Notes: generated from the sequence alone by a model not told the origin. Positions 16,377 through 25,402 are shown, counted from the stretch's first letter. The stretch is DNA of 31,878 nucleotides from an uncultured bacterium (GCA_905216215.1 CAJMSZ010000022.1:1-31878); one strand, 5' to 3'. A program made the numbers and translations.

Positions 16377-16413
16377 TTGTTTCTCCTTTATCTGACATTT
16401 CTGTTTTTCATTT

Positions 16414-17094
16414 TTATCGTACATCCTCATATAGCCGGGCAATTTCCTCCACCGGCACTCCGTCACGGTACATGGCTCTTAAACGATTCATCAGCCACAT
16501 TAATTTCAATTTCTCCACAGTATTTCCCTGAAACCTTCTGTCCGAGGTATAAATCCGTTTTCTTGTCATTCCAAGATGAATTCCCCTTTCCTTCAGGGTA
16601 ATGGAAAACCGATAATCTTCCAGAATAGGAATTTCCGGAAACATTCCCACCTCAAAAAACAAGTCCCGTTCTACAAAAATCCCCTGATCTCCAAACATGA
16701 CCTTCCGGTCCCTCACACGGTGATTAGAAATCACTCTACAAGTAAACATAAAAAAATTGTAAGAATGGAACGCAATACCAAAGCATCCCGCTCTGTGGTT
16801 CTGCATCACACGTTCGATTTCTTCCAACGCATTTTCCGGAACTTCACTGTCACAATGAAGAAAAAACAGCACCTCTCCATGGCTTTCCATTGCGCCATGG
16901 TTCATCTGCTTCGCCCTGCCCTTTTCAGAGGAAATTACCGGATACTCCCCATTCAGCAATTCCAGCGTCCTATCCGTACTTCCACCATCTACAAACAGGA
17001 TTTCACATCTTCCCTTCAGTGGCTTCAGGGTCTGAATCAGCCTTTCTATTGTCTTTTCCTCATTATAAGTCGGTATAATAATCGATACTTTCAT
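16414..17094 (-). CDS. TIGR04283-type family 2 glycosyltransferase
   Basis: A 226-residue GT-A enzyme: 'MKVSIIIPTYNEEKTIERL', 'LFVDGGSTDRTLEL', and 'GRAKQMNHGAMESHGEVLFFLHCDSEVP', where the DXD-like site is HCDSE. This pattern is that of the TIGR04283 group, named for genomic association with radical-SAM/selenium and arsenosugar-type loci. A TIGR04282-type partner lies 7 kb upstream in the same run. 'FGDQGIFVERDLFFEVGMFPEIPILEDY' gives the acceptor-side motif. It starts three bases after the nucleoside hydrolase stop, so the two are coupled. The real acceptor and sugar are unknown. It also borders the polysaccharide exporter, so a role there cannot be excluded. Confidence 0.85.
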   Translation of the reverse strand: MKVSIIIPTYNEEKTIERLIQTLKPLKGRCEILFVDGGSTDRTLELLNGEYPVISSEKGRAKQMNHGAMESHGEVLFFLHCDSEVPENALEEIERVMQNHRAGCFGIAFHSYNFFMFTCRVISNHRVRDRKVMFGDQGIFVERDLFFEVGMFPEIPILEDYRFSITLKERGIHLGMTRKRIYTSDRRFQGNTVEKLKLMWLMNRLRAMYRDGVPVEEIARLYEDVR

Positions 17095-17097
17095 TGC

Positions 17098-17982
17098 TTA
17101 CTTCGTTTCTCCAAATCTGACATTCAGCCATGTGTCGTAAATATTTCTTCGGAATCTGGTCTCTTCTCCAATTACCGGGATTTCCAGTGTACAGTTCTTC
17201 TCTGAGCTCTCAGATGTAGTAAGTCTTCCCTTTTTCAGTGCTTCTACAGACAGGATGAAATCTGTTTTATCCACTTTAAATAATTCTGGATGCATCATAT
17301 ATGCTGCCGCAATCACATCCCAGTTATAGTAGCCCGGAATTCCGTACACATCCATATTATTATCAAACCAATAGTCCGTTTCCTTCTTAATAAATTTTAC
17401 CACATCCCGACTCTCATCTGCAAACTCTCTTTCATATTCTTCCCGTGTAAATAACACTTTCAGGCAATTATTTCCTGTAATAACCGCCACATCAGTTCCT
17501 CTGGTAAGTACCGTGTAGGTTGCCAATGGGTCACAGGAAAAATTCAGTTCCTTCATTTCCTTTTTTGCAAACAGAAGGGGCTGGGTTGTTCCGCCCATCA
17601 GTACAATCCGCTTCACCTGCTCGAAAAACTTCGGATTATGTTTCCAGGCTCCATAGAGATTCGTCACGGATCCGGTCACAAGAATTTCCAGTTCTCCAGC
17701 ATATTCTTCTGCCATCTTTGCCAGATAAAGAGAGGCTTCACTATCTGTTTCTCCGGCTTTTCGTCCCCCTTTTAAAACAGGAAGCTCAGGTCTTCCTATC
17801 TTTTTCATAAATTCCCTGGTATTGGCATAAACCCGTTCCAGTGTATTATTTCCATAAGCTGTAGTCACCCCAAGTACTTCTGCATCCTTATCCCCCAACA
17901 AATAAAGCAGGGCCAGTCCGTCGTCTACATCACATCCATTCATTCCAAATGTACAGTCACAATCATGAATTATTTTGCGCAT
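17098..17982 (-). CDS. Nucleoside hydrolase (IunH/Rih family)
   Basis: A 294-residue cytoplasmic hydrolase that would split the N-glycosidic bond of a ribonucleoside or similar compound. The calcium-binding N-terminal motif appears as 'HDCDCTFGMNGCDVDDGLALLYL', slightly expanded compared with the common DxDxGxDDxxAL. 'TGSVTNLYGAW', 'IVLMGGTTQ' and 'WDVIAAAYMMHPELF' are also family features. AAAGGAGAGAGG precedes the ATG. It follows the importer ATPase by 28 bases and is coupled to a glycosyltransferase. That suggests the importer brings in a nucleoside-like or glycosylated compound, or that the enzyme recycles a nucleoside by-product; both are inferences. Confidence 0.88.
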   Translation of the reverse strand: MRKIIHDCDCTFGMNGCDVDDGLALLYLLGDKDAEVLGVTTAYGNNTLERVYANTREFMKKIGRPELPVLKGGRKAGETDSEASLYLAKMAEEYAGELEILVTGSVTNLYGAWKHNPKFFEQVKRIVLMGGTTQPLLFAKKEMKELNFSCDPLATYTVLTRGTDVAVITGNNCLKVLFTREEYEREFADESRDVVKFIKKETDYWFDNNMDVYGIPGYYNWDVIAAAYMMHPELFKVDKTDFILSVEALKKGRLTTSESSEKNCTLEIPVIGEETRFRRNIYDTWLNVRFGETK

Positions 17983-18010
17983 GCCTCTCTCCTTTTACTG
18001 AATCTCCTTG

Positions 18011-19051
18011 TTATCCAATCTTATCCTTTGAAGTTGGAAATAAAATTCCGTCCTCTGTATTTATCAATACACCTATCTGCTCCCCTTCTTTCGCAGAAAG
18101 TGTGTTCCATTCTTTATGAAGCATCCATGCAGTCAGTCTCTCTTCATTCAGGCGCAGACTAACTTCCGCAGTTTCCCCTTCAAACAGTACCTCTTCAATA
18201 TCGTACCAGTATCCACCCTCGCGGGTCAGCTTCACTGCCGACGGACGAACCATCAATTCATATTCCCCATCTGATTTCTCTGTGCCAAATTCTGTTACCG
18301 GACTTACAAACCTGCCATCCGATACCTTTCCTCTGATATAATTGGTCTGTCCCATATAATCTGCCACCGTCTTTGACACCGGATGATAAAACATGACTTC
18401 CGGATTGTCATACTGAAGCACCTCACCATCTTTCATCAGAGCAATGTAATCAGACACCTTCATGGCTTCTTCCTTATCATGGGTTACCATAACAACCGTA
18501 AGACCCATTTCCCGGTGCAATTTACGAACCAGTTCTGCCATTTCGCATCTCAGGTTCTCATCCAGGCTGGAAAACGGCTCATCCAGAAGTAGTATCTTCG
18601 GGTCTGCTGCCAGTGCTCTCGCCAGTGCAACTCTCTGCTTCTGCCCTCCTGACATTTCACGGATTTTCCGTTTTTCGAAGCCCTCCAGTTGAACCGCGTG
18701 GAGAAGCTCTGCTACTCGTTTTTTCTTTATTCCCTTCGATACTTTCTTAATATCCATGGTAAATCCAATATTCTGCTCTACTGTCATATGGGGAAACAAC
18801 CGCAAATCCTGAAACACAATGACCGTTCCACGCTTCTCCGGTGGCTGTTTCATAATGGATTTCCCGTTTATCTGAATATCTCCTTCTTTCACATCCAGCA
18901 GCCCGGCAATACTTTTAAGCAGCGTGGTCTTTCCACATCCTGATGCTCCAAGAAGAGAGATAAATTCTCCTGTGTTAATTTCTAAATTTATATGCTTTAA
19001 AATGCTATTCTTCTGTAAATCCACACTAAGCTCTGTAATCCTCAGACTCAT
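18011..19051 (-). CDS. ABC importer ATPase (PotA/YnjD-like)
   Basis: A 346-residue ATPase: Walker A 'GASGCGKTT', 'VFQDLRLFPHMTVEQN' Q-loop region, signature 'MSGGQKQRVALARALA', Walker B 'ILLLDEPFSSLD', then a C-terminal TOBE-like domain (about 235-345). It would energise the two permeases encoded just upstream. The ATG for MSLRITEL is preceded by CAGGAGGAGCAC; the frame runs 28 codons further upstream into the permease gene without a start signal. By family it belongs with polyamine, iron, thiamine and YnjD-type importers; substrate unknown. Confidence 0.92.
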   Translation of the reverse strand: MSLRITELSVDLQKNSILKHINLEINTGEFISLLGASGCGKTTLLKSIAGLLDVKEGDIQINGKSIMKQPPEKRGTVIVFQDLRLFPHMTVEQNIGFTMDIKKVSKGIKKKRVAELLHAVQLEGFEKRKIREMSGGQKQRVALARALAADPKILLLDEPFSSLDENLRCEMAELVRKLHREMGLTVVMVTHDKEEAMKVSDYIALMKDGEVLQYDNPEVMFYHPVSKTVADYMGQTNYIRGKVSDGRFVSPVTEFGTEKSDGEYELMVRPSAVKLTREGGYWYDIEEVLFEGETAEVSLRLNEERLTAWMLHKEWNTLSAKEGEQIGVLINTEDGILFPTSKDKIG

Positions 19052-19067
19052 GTGCTCCTCCTGTTGT

Positions 19068-19874
19068 TTAATAATATTCTGCCTCCTGATCCTTTGTAAA
19101 ATGACCCACCATCCATTCAAGAATGCCAAATACAACGGTCATAATTGTCAGGAAAATCAAACTATATACACTTGCAAAATTACGCTCTCCACTTGTTAAA
19201 TACGGAACCATCACAACAGCGAAGGTCCGTACACTTCCTCCCCCTATCATCAGCGTCAGGAAATACTGGCTGAAGGATACAATAAACGACATCGAAAATG
19301 CCGACAACATCACTGGAAAAAGACTCGGAAGGGTTACCTTGAAAAACGCTCTCCATGGTCCTGCTCCGAGTACTCTTGCCTGTTCTTCCAAGCCCACACC
19401 CACTGCTCTTGTGCCATCCTGCAATAAAGTTACTGCATAGGGGAGAGAACATATTAAATGTACGATAATGACCCCCGGAACCGTACCGCTTAATCCAGCC
19501 TTGATAAAGGTAACCTGGATTCCCATTGCAAATACACTTCCCGGCACAAGAAAAGGTAACATAGATATTATCGAAAATACTTTCTTCCCTATAAATTGAT
19601 AGCATTCAAATGCTCTTGCCGTCATTGTCCCTATTGTAACAGATAGAAATGCTACCGTAAATGATATAAGTATACTGGACATAAATAATTGTGATAAATT
19701 CGCCCTGTCCCGTAACACACCTTTCACTGCACGCAAAGAAAACGTTTGCGGAATGAAGGACGGCCATGCCCACCGTTCCGTAAATGCCCAGACAAGAATC
19801 GTCAGAATGGGCACAATAATCAACATCAGGAAAATTCCGATGATAAGTTTTCCCCATATATTTTTTCTTTTCAA
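19068..19874 (-). CDS. ABC importer permease 2 (second half of a YnjC-like pair)
   Basis: A 268-residue inner-membrane protein with about six helices and the binding-protein-dependent permease EAA loop ('GLEEQARVLGAGPWRAFFKVTLPSLFPVM'). The start is a TTG reading MKRKNIWGK, with AGGAGG seven bases upstream, 11 bp after the first permease. E. coli YnjC joins two such halves in one protein; here they are separate genes. It would form the transmembrane channel with permease 1. Confidence 0.9.
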   Translation of the reverse strand: MKRKNIWGKLIIGIFLMLIIVPILTILVWAFTERWAWPSFIPQTFSLRAVKGVLRDRANLSQLFMSSILISFTVAFLSVTIGTMTARAFECYQFIGKKVFSIISMLPFLVPGSVFAMGIQVTFIKAGLSGTVPGVIIVHLICSLPYAVTLLQDGTRAVGVGLEEQARVLGAGPWRAFFKVTLPSLFPVMLSAFSMSFIVSFSQYFLTLMIGGGSVRTFAVVMVPYLTSGERNFASVYSLIFLTIMTVVFGILEWMVGHFTKDQEAEYY

Positions 19875-19885
19875 CCTTTGTCCTC

Positions 19886-20749
19886 CTAACCTGCCAATTT
19901 CTTCGTGCTTCTAGAAAGCAGAATGTAGTAGACAACCGCCACTGAACAGGAAACTGCAATTATAAGACCGTTAATTGCCATAGCATAAGGTCTTGCCAGC
20001 AAATCCGGCTTGGAATATTCAATGTAAGCAAGTACCGGCAGTGCTCTTGGAAGTGTTGCTCCCAAAATAAACGGAAGTTCATATGCTCCCAGTGCAAAGA
20101 CAAAAACAATCAAAAATCCACTGAGAACCGTATTCATACAAAGTGGAAGGGTTACTTTCCAGAATACCTGAATCAGGTTTGCTCCAAGATTGGTTGCTGC
20201 CTCACCAAGGCTTTCACTGATATTTGCCATCAACGCAATAACAAAATAAACAATAAACGGTATTTCCTTCCACAGGTAGGCGAGAATGACTCCAATTCCA
20301 TGTCCGTCATACAAAAGAAGCGGAAACTGCTGTTGGTCGGTGATCAGACCAAGCTGCGCTCCAATTCTGGCAAGAATTCCATTCTGGGACAGAATATTAA
20401 TGACAAACAGCGCCACGATTACATGAGGAACAATAATTGGAATCTGAACCACCCGCATTACTTTTCCTTTTACCTGTTTCAGATTCACCAGGATGGCACA
20501 AAGGATTGTACCAATAAGGGTAGCAAAAAAAGCCGATACAAATGCAATATATAAGCTGTACTTCAGCGACTGCAGAATATCGGGTCTTGTCAAAATCTCT
20601 TTATAATATTTCAGTGTTGGTTCCGTTAATCCAAAAGCTGGAATCACCCCTAAACTTTGGATGATTCCAGTTCCCAGACCAATGATAAAAATCGCGCCTA
20701 ATATAAGTTGCGGAACCAACAATATATAAGGTGTTATTTTTTTCTTCAT
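19886..20749 (-). CDS. ABC importer permease 1 (first half of a YnjC-like pair)
   Basis: A 287-residue membrane protein with about six helices and the EAA loop 'LGEAATNLGANLIQVFWKVTLPLCMNTVL' that contacts the ATPase. 'VVQIPIIVPHVIVALFVINILSQNG' is typical of this importer class. Its ATG lies one base after the stop of the broken binding-protein gene, so its translation may depend on ribosomes finishing that gene; the nonsense codon upstream could therefore reduce its expression as well. Confidence 0.9.
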   Translation of the reverse strand: MKKKITPYILLVPQLILGAIFIIGLGTGIIQSLGVIPAFGLTEPTLKYYKEILTRPDILQSLKYSLYIAFVSAFFATLIGTILCAILVNLKQVKGKVMRVVQIPIIVPHVIVALFVINILSQNGILARIGAQLGLITDQQQFPLLLYDGHGIGVILAYLWKEIPFIVYFVIALMANISESLGEAATNLGANLIQVFWKVTLPLCMNTVLSGFLIVFVFALGAYELPFILGATLPRALPVLAYIEYSKPDLLARPYAMAINGLIIAVSCSVAVVYYILLSRSTKKLAG

Positions 20750-20750
20750 T

Positions 20751-22007
20751 TTATTTTCCTACTACTTCCTCTGCCCAGATTTCTTCGATAATCGGAACAA
20801 GTGCAGATGGCATTTCCGGAAGACGTTTTGACAGAAGTTCATCCTGAGCAATTACACCTTTACCGATATCTACTTTATCGAAAGCTTCTTTCTGTGCATC
20901 ACTTAACTTATTGTAATCTACAACCGGTACGGTACGGATTTCAGCGAAACGGTCAGCCTGTACTTCTGGGTCCATCATTTCATTGATTGCCACCTGCGCT
21001 CCAGCTACATTTCCTGAGTTTGCTGCGATTGCAATATAGTTTGTATTTCCAATCGTTCCTTTGTCAAACTGGAAAGACTGTGTAGTCTCTGCGTAAGTAC
21101 CATTTTCAATATTTGTTGCAACAGAATAAGCACCGTAGACAACATTCATCACTAATTCGCCATCAGCAAACATATTGGTTACAGTAGTAGAATCCTGTGG
21201 GAATGTCTTTCCTTCATTCCATAAGTATGGGTTCAGCTCACGAAGGTATTCCAATGCAGGTTCAATGGCTGCTTTTACTGTTTCTTTATCTGCTTCCATA
21301 TCCATAAACTGTTCGTATCCGCAGATATCGTAAATAATGTTACGCACAAATGCACTTCCTGTGAAATCAGGTAATGCCGGGTAAGTTACTTTGCCCTTGT
21401 TTGCCTTACAGAATTCCAGAAGTTCCTCTGTGTTCTTCGGATAATCCGGTGTCACGGCTGTATCTACCATCATAACAAGCTGTGATTTACCGTATGGTGC
21501 TTCATATCCTTCGATTGGATAACAGAAATCTGCCTGGTTTTCTTCATCACTTGCATCAATATATGCCTGATAGTTTGGTAAGTTCTCTGCAAAAGGTCCA
21601 TAAAGCATATCGTTTTCTTTACATGTCTTAAAGTTCTCGCCGTTAATCCAGATCATATCAATATCACTGTCTGTCTTCTTGGCATTCTTTTCTCCCTGCA
21701 TCTGACTTAAAATATCTTCAAGGTTCATTGGAACACGTTCCAAGGTAATATCATATTTTTCTTTCAGGCGTGGTGCTTAGTAGTTGTCCAGCCAGTCATT
21801 CTGGTTGTCTTCTCCGCCCCATCCATAAAATGTTACTGTCGTTCCTTTTGCAGCTTCTACAAGCTCGTCATAAGTCATATCCTCCACAGCCTGTGTAGAC
21901 TCTGTCTTGTCTGAATTATTCGAGTCCTCTGATTTTGCGCTGCTGCATGCTGCCAGTGAAATTACCATCACCATGCTGAGTAAGAGCGCAGTTATACGTT
22001 TCTTCAT
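20751..22007 (-). pseudogene. ABC importer substrate-binding lipoprotein (YnjB-like), broken by an in-frame TAA
   Basis: The reading frame codes for a 76-residue piece with a lipobox (SLAAC, Cys21) that stops at TAA (21777-21779). It then continues in the same frame for 341 more residues to a normal end at 20751. Across the stop the text reads '...DWLDNY-stop-APRLKEKYDITLERVPMN', which is continuous family sequence, and 'DIDMIWINGENFKTCKENDMLYGP' is characteristic of the YnjB group. So one gene of about 418 codons has a single nonsense codon and no frameshift. TAAGGAGGAAG precedes the ATG. The 3' part has no good ribosome site of its own. It could be a true inactivating mutation, a minority variant or a sequencing error. 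Confidence 0.85.
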
Positions 22008-22101
22008 AGTACCAATCTTCCTCCTTATGTCTGTTAAAATATCCGGTTCTTCTGCTGTAAATATTTCTCTGTAGCCACTACGCAAAAGCACCTGCCTTAC
22101 A

Positions 22102-22110
22102 ATTATAACA
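22102..22110 (-). promoter_or_regulatory. Candidate extended -10 promoter of the importer genes
   Basis: In the 144-bp gap between the LysR gene and the binding protein gene, the minus strand has TGT-TATAAT (TATAAT at 22102-22107) with no clear -35. This fits an activator-dependent promoter that the adjacent LysR protein might control. It lies 94 bp before the ATG at 22007. No terminator follows the LysR gene. Confidence 0.45.
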
Positions 22111-22151
22111 GACTTTCTTTCCATACTATGTACCCGCTTTGTTGTGGGTCA

Positions 22152-23045
22152 TCAACACTTCGTTGCGGCAAGATACCCATCCAGGAACCGGACAAATTTC
22201 GTAACCGCCAAGTCACAGGGACTATCCTTCAGCATAAGTAATCCTATCTCCCAGACCATGTCCGGCTCTGCAAACGGAATCATGCGAAGTCCATCCGGCT
22301 TCATCTCTTCGTGAATAAAATCTACAGTCACAGAAATACCCTTTTTCATACGGCACATCTGATAGCACAGGTCAAATCCATTTGTCTCAAACACGATATC
22401 CGGCTCAAATCCTTTATTCCAGCATTTACTTTGGATAAATTCATTCAGCTTAAATCCGTTATTTTCCAGGCACAGTGCTTCCCCTGCCAAGTCTTCCACA
22501 CATACTTGTGCTTTTTCCGCAAGAGGGTGTCCTTCATATACCAGCAGACCAAGACTGCATTTTTTCAGACTCCGGACCACGAAACACTCACCGGCAAACG
22601 GGCCAACGGAAAGTGCCACATTTCCCTCTTTTTCAAGAAGCATACGCTCTACTACCCGGTCTGGATACTCCACATGGGAAAAAGCTACATCCGGACACTT
22701 CTTTTGAAATTCTAGAATACACTCTGGTGTAAGAAAACGAAGCACATCACTGGATACAAGAAGTTCCACGATTCCCTCTGTGCGTGAACGGATATTTTCA
22801 ATGTCTTTCTTCATTTTCTCATACTCGCCCAGCACGACCTCTGCATATGCATACAGTCGCTCTCCGCTTTCTGTAAGTTCAATTCCCGACACAACACGAT
22901 CAACCAATGTGCATTCTAACTCATTTTCCAGATTCTTCAGCACACGGCTTAATCCCTGAGGAGACATAAATAGTTCCTTCGATGCCCTCGCAAGACTGCC
23001 CCTCTGGCAGATCATTCTAAATTCTTCCAGTTCCTTTATCGTCAT
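22152..23045 (-). CDS. LysR family transcriptional regulator
   Basis: A 297-residue regulator: N-terminal winged helix-turn-helix (about 1-60, 'GSLARASKELFMSPQGLSRVLKNLENEL') and a C-terminal periplasmic-binding-like effector domain (about 90-290). It lies in the same orientation between the Fe-S protein gene and the importer genes, unlike the usual divergent LysR arrangement, and has its own gap downstream containing an extended -10 promoter. It probably controls the importer genes and may sense their substrate. Confidence 0.92.
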   Translation of the reverse strand: MTIKELEEFRMICQRGSLARASKELFMSPQGLSRVLKNLENELECTLVDRVVSGIELTESGERLYAYAEVVLGEYEKMKKDIENIRSRTEGIVELLVSSDVLRFLTPECILEFQKKCPDVAFSHVEYPDRVVERMLLEKEGNVALSVGPFAGECFVVRSLKKCSLGLLVYEGHPLAEKAQVCVEDLAGEALCLENNGFKLNEFIQSKCWNKGFEPDIVFETNGFDLCYQMCRMKKGISVTVDFIHEEMKPDGLRMIPFAEPDMVWEIGLLMLKDSPCDLAVTKFVRFLDGYLAATKC

Positions 23046-23071
23046 TTCTTACTCTTCCATATCCTTGATCA

Positions 23072-24049
23072 CTATTTAAATTTACATTTTGCCCGGTTCA
23101 GAATCGGGGTTTTCCCAAGCGGTACCTTCTCATCTACATCCATCAGTATCGGCAGAATATGCTTTGCATTTTCATAACCTCTGCGCCGGAAGCTGCTGAT
23201 GCACGAAGCACAATATGTGTAAAGTTCTTTCTCATCCGAAGCTTTTACCTTGTCAGTAAGAGCCTGTGCAACATCTGCCTCTTTTCCTGCAGCACAGCCG
23301 CCAAGACCACAGCACTGTACATCTGAAAAAGCATCTGTTATCTCTCCCTTTATAAATGACTCCATATCCCTTACAAACCTTCTATCCTGCCTGTCGGGAC
23401 AAGGATAATACATGGGAATGCGCTCCATTTCAAACGGCTTGCCAATTCCCAGTTCCTTCATCTTCTCATAGACACTGATAATCTCTGCGTCCAGTCTGCC
23501 TTTCAGAAAGTAATAACAATTCGGACAAGCCATGACAACCTGCTCTACCCCGGCATCCTTCAGCTTTTTATTCATCCGGTCGATAATCCCTGCGGCTTCA
23601 TCTGTAAGTCCCAGCTCTTCAATGGGCTTTCCACAGCAGTCATATACAACACCTACATCATGCTTACGGAACTCTTCTACCAGCTTATCCGTTGTCTTTG
23701 GGAAGAAGGATGGAAAATTACATCCGGTAAAGAATACCGCTTTCTTTTCTGCATGACGGTAATTGGCAAATTTATAAGGACTCTTTTCCAGCAGAAGTCC
23801 GTCATAGGAATTATCAGGCAATTTCCCTCCGCATTCTTCCACAATCTTCTTTCTGTTATCCAGTGCAATCACCTTCCCGTCAATATGCATTGGACAGACA
23901 TCCCTGCAGCTTCCGCATAAAAAGCAATGATACGCAAGCTCCGGTTTTTCCTGCAAATCCTTTAAATCTATTTGATATTTTTCCAAAAAAAGACAGTTTC
24001 CTGTACATGCTCCGCAATGTACACAGTCATCCACATTAAATGCTCTCAT
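23072..24049 (-). CDS. Fe-S protein with two 4Fe-4S motifs and CCG domains (HdrB/GlpC-like)
   Basis: A 325-residue protein. Two 4Fe-4S binding motifs lie at the N-terminus (Cys9-12-15-19 in CVHCGACTGNC and Cys42-45-48-52 in CFLCGSCRDVC). Two cysteine-rich CCG segments follow: 'FTGCNFPSF ... CCGKPIEELG ... CPNCYYFL' and 'VQCCGLGGCAAG ... YCASCISSF'. Such CCG domains in HdrB, GlpC and lactate-utilisation proteins hold special Fe-S clusters that handle disulfides or pass electrons. It would be a cytoplasmic electron carrier or thiol/disulfide reductase. Its start overlaps the DUF2064 transferase gene by 14 bases. It may take the place of the ferredoxin-like YdjY in the E. coli ydj-ynj operon. 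Confidence 0.88.
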   Translation of the reverse strand: MRAFNVDDCVHCGACTGNCLFLEKYQIDLKDLQEKPELAYHCFLCGSCRDVCPMHIDGKVIALDNRKKIVEECGGKLPDNSYDGLLLEKSPYKFANYRHAEKKAVFFTGCNFPSFFPKTTDKLVEEFRKHDVGVVYDCCGKPIEELGLTDEAAGIIDRMNKKLKDAGVEQVVMACPNCYYFLKGRLDAEIISVYEKMKELGIGKPFEMERIPMYYPCPDRQDRRFVRDMESFIKGEITDAFSDVQCCGLGGCAAGKEADVAQALTDKVKASDEKELYTYCASCISSFRRRGYENAKHILPILMDVDEKVPLGKTPILNRAKCKFK

Positions 24050-24725
24050 CTTCTCTCTCCAGTTTTTCCTTTAATACGAGTTCCAGATAATCAATGGTAA
24101 GGGGGCAGTTACAGATTGCTCCTTTCTCAATATCATAATATAAATGGAGCAAATCGTCTTTGTCATCCACATCATAATACATCTGCCCCACTGCCGTAGA
24201 CAGCCGCTCATTTCTCATATGCTGCAGGGTATCATAAATAACCGTGTTGGTTCCATATCTCTCAATTTTCCAAATAGAATCGTACTCCTGCTTCATGCCA
24301 ATCAGATAATAGCCTCCATCAAAGGTAGGATGAATCACGATGTCTTTCTCTTCCAGATTGTCAAAGGCATTCCGAAGAGTTTCCGGATGTATCTGTGGAA
24401 TATCAGTTCCAATGAGAATCACTCTGTCGTACCCCATACGGAAGGCAATTCCGATGGCATTTTTCATCCGTTCTCCCAAATCATCTCCATACTGTGGAAG
24501 ACAGGTTGTCTCACTGTCTACCAATGATTTTAATAAACCGCTTTCATCCTTTGGCGTGTAGAACACAAATAAATCTGCTTCTACCTGTTTTGCCTTTTCG
24601 TAAATATCCTTCACAAAGCAAGTGTGAAGCCGGGCACACTCTTCCCCATTCAGAAAGGGCATAAGTCTGGTTTTCGTTTTCCCCGGTATGGGAACCCTGG
24701 TAAATAAAATCAGCGCTCTATTCAT
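24036..24725 (-). CDS. TIGR04282/DUF2064-type transferase (GT-A fold)
   Basis: A 229-residue protein opening with 'MNRALILFTRVPIPGKTKTRL', the nucleotidyltransferase-like signature of the DUF2064 group, with 'QYGDDLGERMKNA', 'VILIGTDIPQI' and 'HPTFDGGYYLIGM' as further family motifs. The group is named rSAM/selenodomain-associated or arsenosugar-biosynthesis transferase 1, and it often pairs with the TIGR04283 type, present here at 16414-17094. Its biochemical reaction is not settled. It overlaps the Fe-S gene at its 3' end and the TVP38 gene at its 5' end by eight bases. Confidence 0.88.
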   Translation of the reverse strand: MNRALILFTRVPIPGKTKTRLMPFLNGEECARLHTCFVKDIYEKAKQVEADLFVFYTPKDESGLLKSLVDSETTCLPQYGDDLGERMKNAIGIAFRMGYDRVILIGTDIPQIHPETLRNAFDNLEEKDIVIHPTFDGGYYLIGMKQEYDSIWKIERYGTNTVIYDTLQHMRNERLSTAVGQMYYDVDDKDDLLHLYYDIEKGAICNCPLTIDYLELVLKEKLEREDESI

Positions 24726-25401
24726 TTTCTTCCTCCGACAAATATTTCTTTCGAATCAGCATTCCTGCCACAGTAACTACAATTGCCAGTATTCCTGCAA
24801 ATACAAAATACTTCCACTTTCCATCCTCTGCTGTAAATCCTGCTGCTCCTACCGTATAGAGCGCAACACCAGGCAGCATAAAAAGAAAAGTCAATGTGGA
24901 ATATCTTGCAAAACTAATGTCTGTAATTCCATAAGCAAAATTCTGCAGGTTATATGGAAAAATCGGAACCATACGAGTAATCATAAGCACAATGATGTCA
25001 TTTTGGGCATTATCACTAAACAGCAGTTTCTTCAATACCCTGTTCTTCTCCAACATAGGCTTTACCGCATCCTTCAGGAAAAACCGACCTACTAAAAACG
25101 CTGCCATTGCACCAAGAGTGGTTGCCACCAGACAGGCTAAGGTTCCTATCCACGGTCCAAACAGCATTCCTGCAATCACTGCAAAAGTGATTCCTGGAAG
25201 AGCCAGTACCACGCAGCCAATAATGGTAACCCCAACATAGCACCAGAATGCCAGCATCTTATGTTCTTTCACTAATTCCGTAATAAAATTCAAATGGTCG
25301 GCATCACTAAGATATGCCGACCAACCAAAGTAGTGATTTCCTATAAGAACTGCCAAAACAATTACAATAAAAATAATAATTTTGATATTCTTCTTTTTCA
25401 T
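24718..25401 (-). CDS. TVP38/TMEM64 (VTT-domain) membrane protein, second copy
   Basis: A 227-residue membrane protein with about five to six helices and the VTT/SNARE-associated domain (DedA superfamily): 'FAVIAGMLFGPWIGTLACLVATTLGAMAAFLVGRFF', then 'MITRMVPIFPYNLQNFAYGITDI'. E. coli YdjX and YdjZ are of this family; some relatives move lipids or are linked to selenite handling, but no function is firm here. The start is the ATG for MKKKNIKII, one base after the TAG of the upstream TVP38 gene (TAGGATG); the ORF runs 29 codons further up inside that gene without support. Confidence 0.9.
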   Translation of the reverse strand: MKKKNIKIIIFIVIVLAVLIGNHYFGWSAYLSDADHLNFITELVKEHKMLAFWCYVGVTIIGCVVLALPGITFAVIAGMLFGPWIGTLACLVATTLGAMAAFLVGRFFLKDAVKPMLEKNRVLKKLLFSDNAQNDIIVLMITRMVPIFPYNLQNFAYGITDISFARYSTLTFLFMLPGVALYTVGAAGFTAEDGKWKYFVFAGILAIVVTVAGMLIRKKYLSEEENE

Positions 25402-25402
25402 C

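Noticed and set aside
20751..21743. The 3' part of the binding-protein gene as an independent gene starting at TTG
   Set aside because: No proper ribosome site, no signal peptide, and the N-terminus begins in the middle of a conserved region continuous with the upstream piece.
21777..21779. Recoding (selenocysteine or pyrrolysine) at the stop in the binding protein
   Set aside because: The codon is TAA, not TGA or TAG, and no recoding hairpin is evident; a nonsense mutation or error is simpler.
24988..25243. Overlapping short frames opposite or within the TVP38 genes
   Set aside because: Shadows of membrane-protein codons; no independent start signals.
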